Shown here: positions 62,490 to 64,000 of the stretch, one piece after another
Layout: every line of letters starts with the position of its first letter
How positions within the stretch are numbered: position 1 is the stretch's first letter
DNA from: Lachnospiraceae bacterium
GTDB taxonomy: Bacteria; Bacillota; Clostridia; Lachnospirales; Lachnospiraceae
DNA length: 64,000 nt
Direction: 5' to 3'
Assembly (NCBI GenBank): GCA_017540605.1
Contig: JAFYAS010000028.1
Location: 41,090-105,089 of the forward strand
Program-made: the position numbers and the translations under genes
Notes under the pieces: model-generated
Databases searched by the model: none
Told to the model about the DNA's origin: nothing
Seen by the model: the letters and a program-made list of their open reading frames with translations, nothing else

Positions 62490-64000
62490 ATGAAGAATTA
62501 CACAAAGTATCAAAGAGGGTATTATATGCCCCCCACAGAATGTCTTGATTGGGCAAAGAAGGAATATGTTGACAAGGCTCCCGCATGGTGCAGTGTTGAT
62601 CTGAGAGATGGAAATCAGGCTCTGATCATCCCTATGAGCCTTGATGAAAAGCTTGAGTTTTATGAGAATCTTGTGAAGATCGGTTTCAAGGAGATCGAGA
62701 TCGGTTTCCCTGCGGCAAGTGAAACAGAGTACGAATTTTGTCGCACACTTATCGAGAAGAATATGATTCCTGATGATGTCACCATTCAGGTGCTGACTCA
62801 GGCAAGACCTCACATTATAGAGAAGACTTTTGAGGCGATAAAGGGTGTGAAGGATACCAATTGTATAGTTCACCTTTACAATTCCACCTCATTTGCCCAG
62901 AGACAACAGGTATTTAAGAAATCAAAAGAAGAGATATTAAAGATTGCGGTAGAGGGCGCAAAGCTTTTAAATGAGCTGGCTGACAAGCACGGTATGAAGT
63001 ACAGGTTTGAGTATTCTCCCGAGAGTTTTACGGGAACAGAGCCTGAGTATGCTCTTGAAGTTTGCAATGCTGTGATCAACGAGTGGAATCCTACTCCCGA
63101 CAGAAAGGTGATCATCAATCTTCCTGCAACCGTAGAGATGAGCATGCCTCATGTATATGCAAGTCAGATCGAATATATGTCAAAGAATATGGTTCACCGT
63201 GAGAATGTGATCCTCTCACTTCATCCCCACAATGACAGAGGCTGCGGTGTGGCAGATGCAGAGCTTGGACTTTTAGCAGGTGCTGACAGGATAGAGGGTA
63301 CACTTTTTGGAAATGGCGAGCGTACCGGTAATGTCGATATCATTACCTTGGCTCTTAATATGTTCACTCACGGTGTTGATCCGGAGATCGACCTTACGGA
63401 TATTCCCGGACTTACCGAGATGTATGAGAGAGTTACAAGAATGCATGTATACGAGCGTTCGCCTTATACCGGACAGCTTGTGTTTGCGGCATTTTCGGGT
63501 TCACATCAGGATGCTATCGCAAAGGGTATGAAGTTTAGAGAAGAAACGGATCCCGGTCGCTGGACTGTGCCTTATCTTCCTCTTGATCCAACGGATGTCG
63601 GAAGAAAGTATGATGGTGATGTGATCCGTATAAATTCACAATCAGGAAAGGGTGGAATCGGTTTTATCCTTGAGAAAAAGTATGGTTTCAATCTGCCTGC
63701 GAAGATGAGAGAGGATGTGGGCTATACCGTAAAGGATGTATCAGATCGTATGCACAAGGAATTAAAGCCCGACGAAATACTCGATATCTTCAAGGAGCAG
63801 TATGTGAACATTCAGGATAAGATCAAGCTCATCGAGGTTCATTTCAAGCAGGAGGATGGTATACAGACAGAGATCACTCTTATAAGGGATGGTATAAAAA
63901 AGGTATATCATGGTTCCGGAAATGGCCGTCTTGATGCCATATCCAATGCAATAAAGAGACATTATAAGATAGATTTCAAGCTCACTACTTATGAGGAGCA
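62490..64000 (+). CDS. leuA: 2-isopropylmalate synthase, 3'-truncated by the window
   Basis: The frame is open from ATG 62490 to the right edge (503 codons), so the C-terminus is missing. GGAGGT lies eight bases before the ATG. It opens with WCSVDLRDGNQALIIP, the metal-binding Asp of the DRE-TIM metallolyase barrel; LHPHNDRGCGVADAELG with two metal His follows, then GNGERTGN. The sequence belongs to the long, fungal-type LeuA class and the visible end enters the regulatory leucine-binding domain. It condenses 2-oxoisovalerate with acetyl-CoA as the first committed step of leucine synthesis. Expression is set by the T-box upstream. Confidence 0.94.
   Translation, partial: MKNYTKYQRGYYMPPTECLDWAKKEYVDKAPAWCSVDLRDGNQALIIPMSLDEKLEFYENLVKIGFKEIEIGFPAASETEYEFCRTLIEKNMIPDDVTIQVLTQARPHIIEKTFEAIKGVKDTNCIVHLYNSTSFAQRQQVFKKSKEEILKIAVEGAKLLNELADKHGMKYRFEYSPESFTGTEPEYALEVCNAVINEWNPTPDRKVIINLPATVEMSMPHVYASQIEYMSKNMVHRENVILSLHPHNDRGCGVADAELGLLAGADRIEGTLFGNGERTGNVDIITLALNMFTHGVDPEIDLTDIPGLTEMYERVTRMHVYERSPYTGQLVFAAFSGSHQDAIAKGMKFREETDPGRWTVPYLPLDPTDVGRKYDGDVIRINSQSGKGGIGFILEKKYGFNLPAKMREDVGYTVKDVSDRMHKELKPDEILDIFKEQYVNIQDKIKLIEVHFKQEDGIQTEITLIRDGIKKVYHGSGNGRLDAISNAIKRHYKIDFKLTTYEE

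Noticed and set aside
62469..63962. Several minus-strand reading frames opposite leuA
   Set aside because: The plus frame is open throughout with clear LeuA motifs; the minus frames are shadows.

Overview
The window looks like a chromosomal segment from an anaerobic, plant-polysaccharide-degrading Lachnospiraceae bacterium (Butyrivibrio/Roseburia-like). This is inferred from moderate-to-low GC, strong AGGAGG-type ribosome binding sites, a leucine T-box, lysine-rich surface proteins with Big_2 and LRR_5 domains, a type IV pilus without an outer-membrane secretin, an OFA-family MFS carrier, a formate/nitrite-type channel and a large GH9 cellulase. I cannot name the species. I see no rRNA, tRNA, CRISPR array, phage or insertion sequence.

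Region 1 (1-18802) is a type IV pilus operon. A truncated surface protein enters from the left edge. It is followed by a PilX-like protein, two large prepilin-type adhesins with InlB/MucBP-like repeats, the major pilin, prepilin peptidase PilD, PilC, a PilM-PilN fusion, PilO and PilB. PilB carries an intact-looking MshEN (c-di-GMP-binding) motif. Twelve bases after pilB lies the most striking gene: one 1435-residue protein joining a LacI-type sugar-binding domain, a GGDEF diguanylate cyclase and a complete GH3 glycosidase. I read this as a possible sugar-sensing switch that makes c-di-GMP, sets pilus extension through PilB, and may hydrolyse its own ligand.

Region 2 (18803-34160) holds housekeeping and surface genes: a DUF885 lipoprotein, an aldose epimerase, two transglutaminase-like proteins, a PEGA lipoprotein, then phosphoglucomutase, alanine racemase, thioredoxin, a TPR/DUF4125 protein, an S66 carboxypeptidase and a sirtuin.

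Region 3 (34161-40610) looks like a small regulon. A LytTR regulator with a DUF3021 membrane partner lies beside a secreted IdeS-like cysteine peptidase, an XRE-Uma2 protein and a surface protein. Two divergent promoter regions here share the same layout, each with a pair of 9-bp direct repeats 21 bp apart, the spacing LytTR proteins recognise.

Region 4 (40611-55050) carries citrate synthase, the OFA carrier, the FNT channel, a GldA/F/G-like ABC system, a bacterial PH-domain protein, lysA, a cyclophilin, a DUF6382-FHA protein, a HAD phosphatase, and a PII-like protein paired with a CPA2 antiporter. Region 5 (55051-64000) has a small XRE regulator divergent from a 1416-residue GH9 cellulase, a GNAT protein, a 59-residue Cys-rich protein, a membrane GGDEF protein, and leuA under a T-box, running off the right edge.
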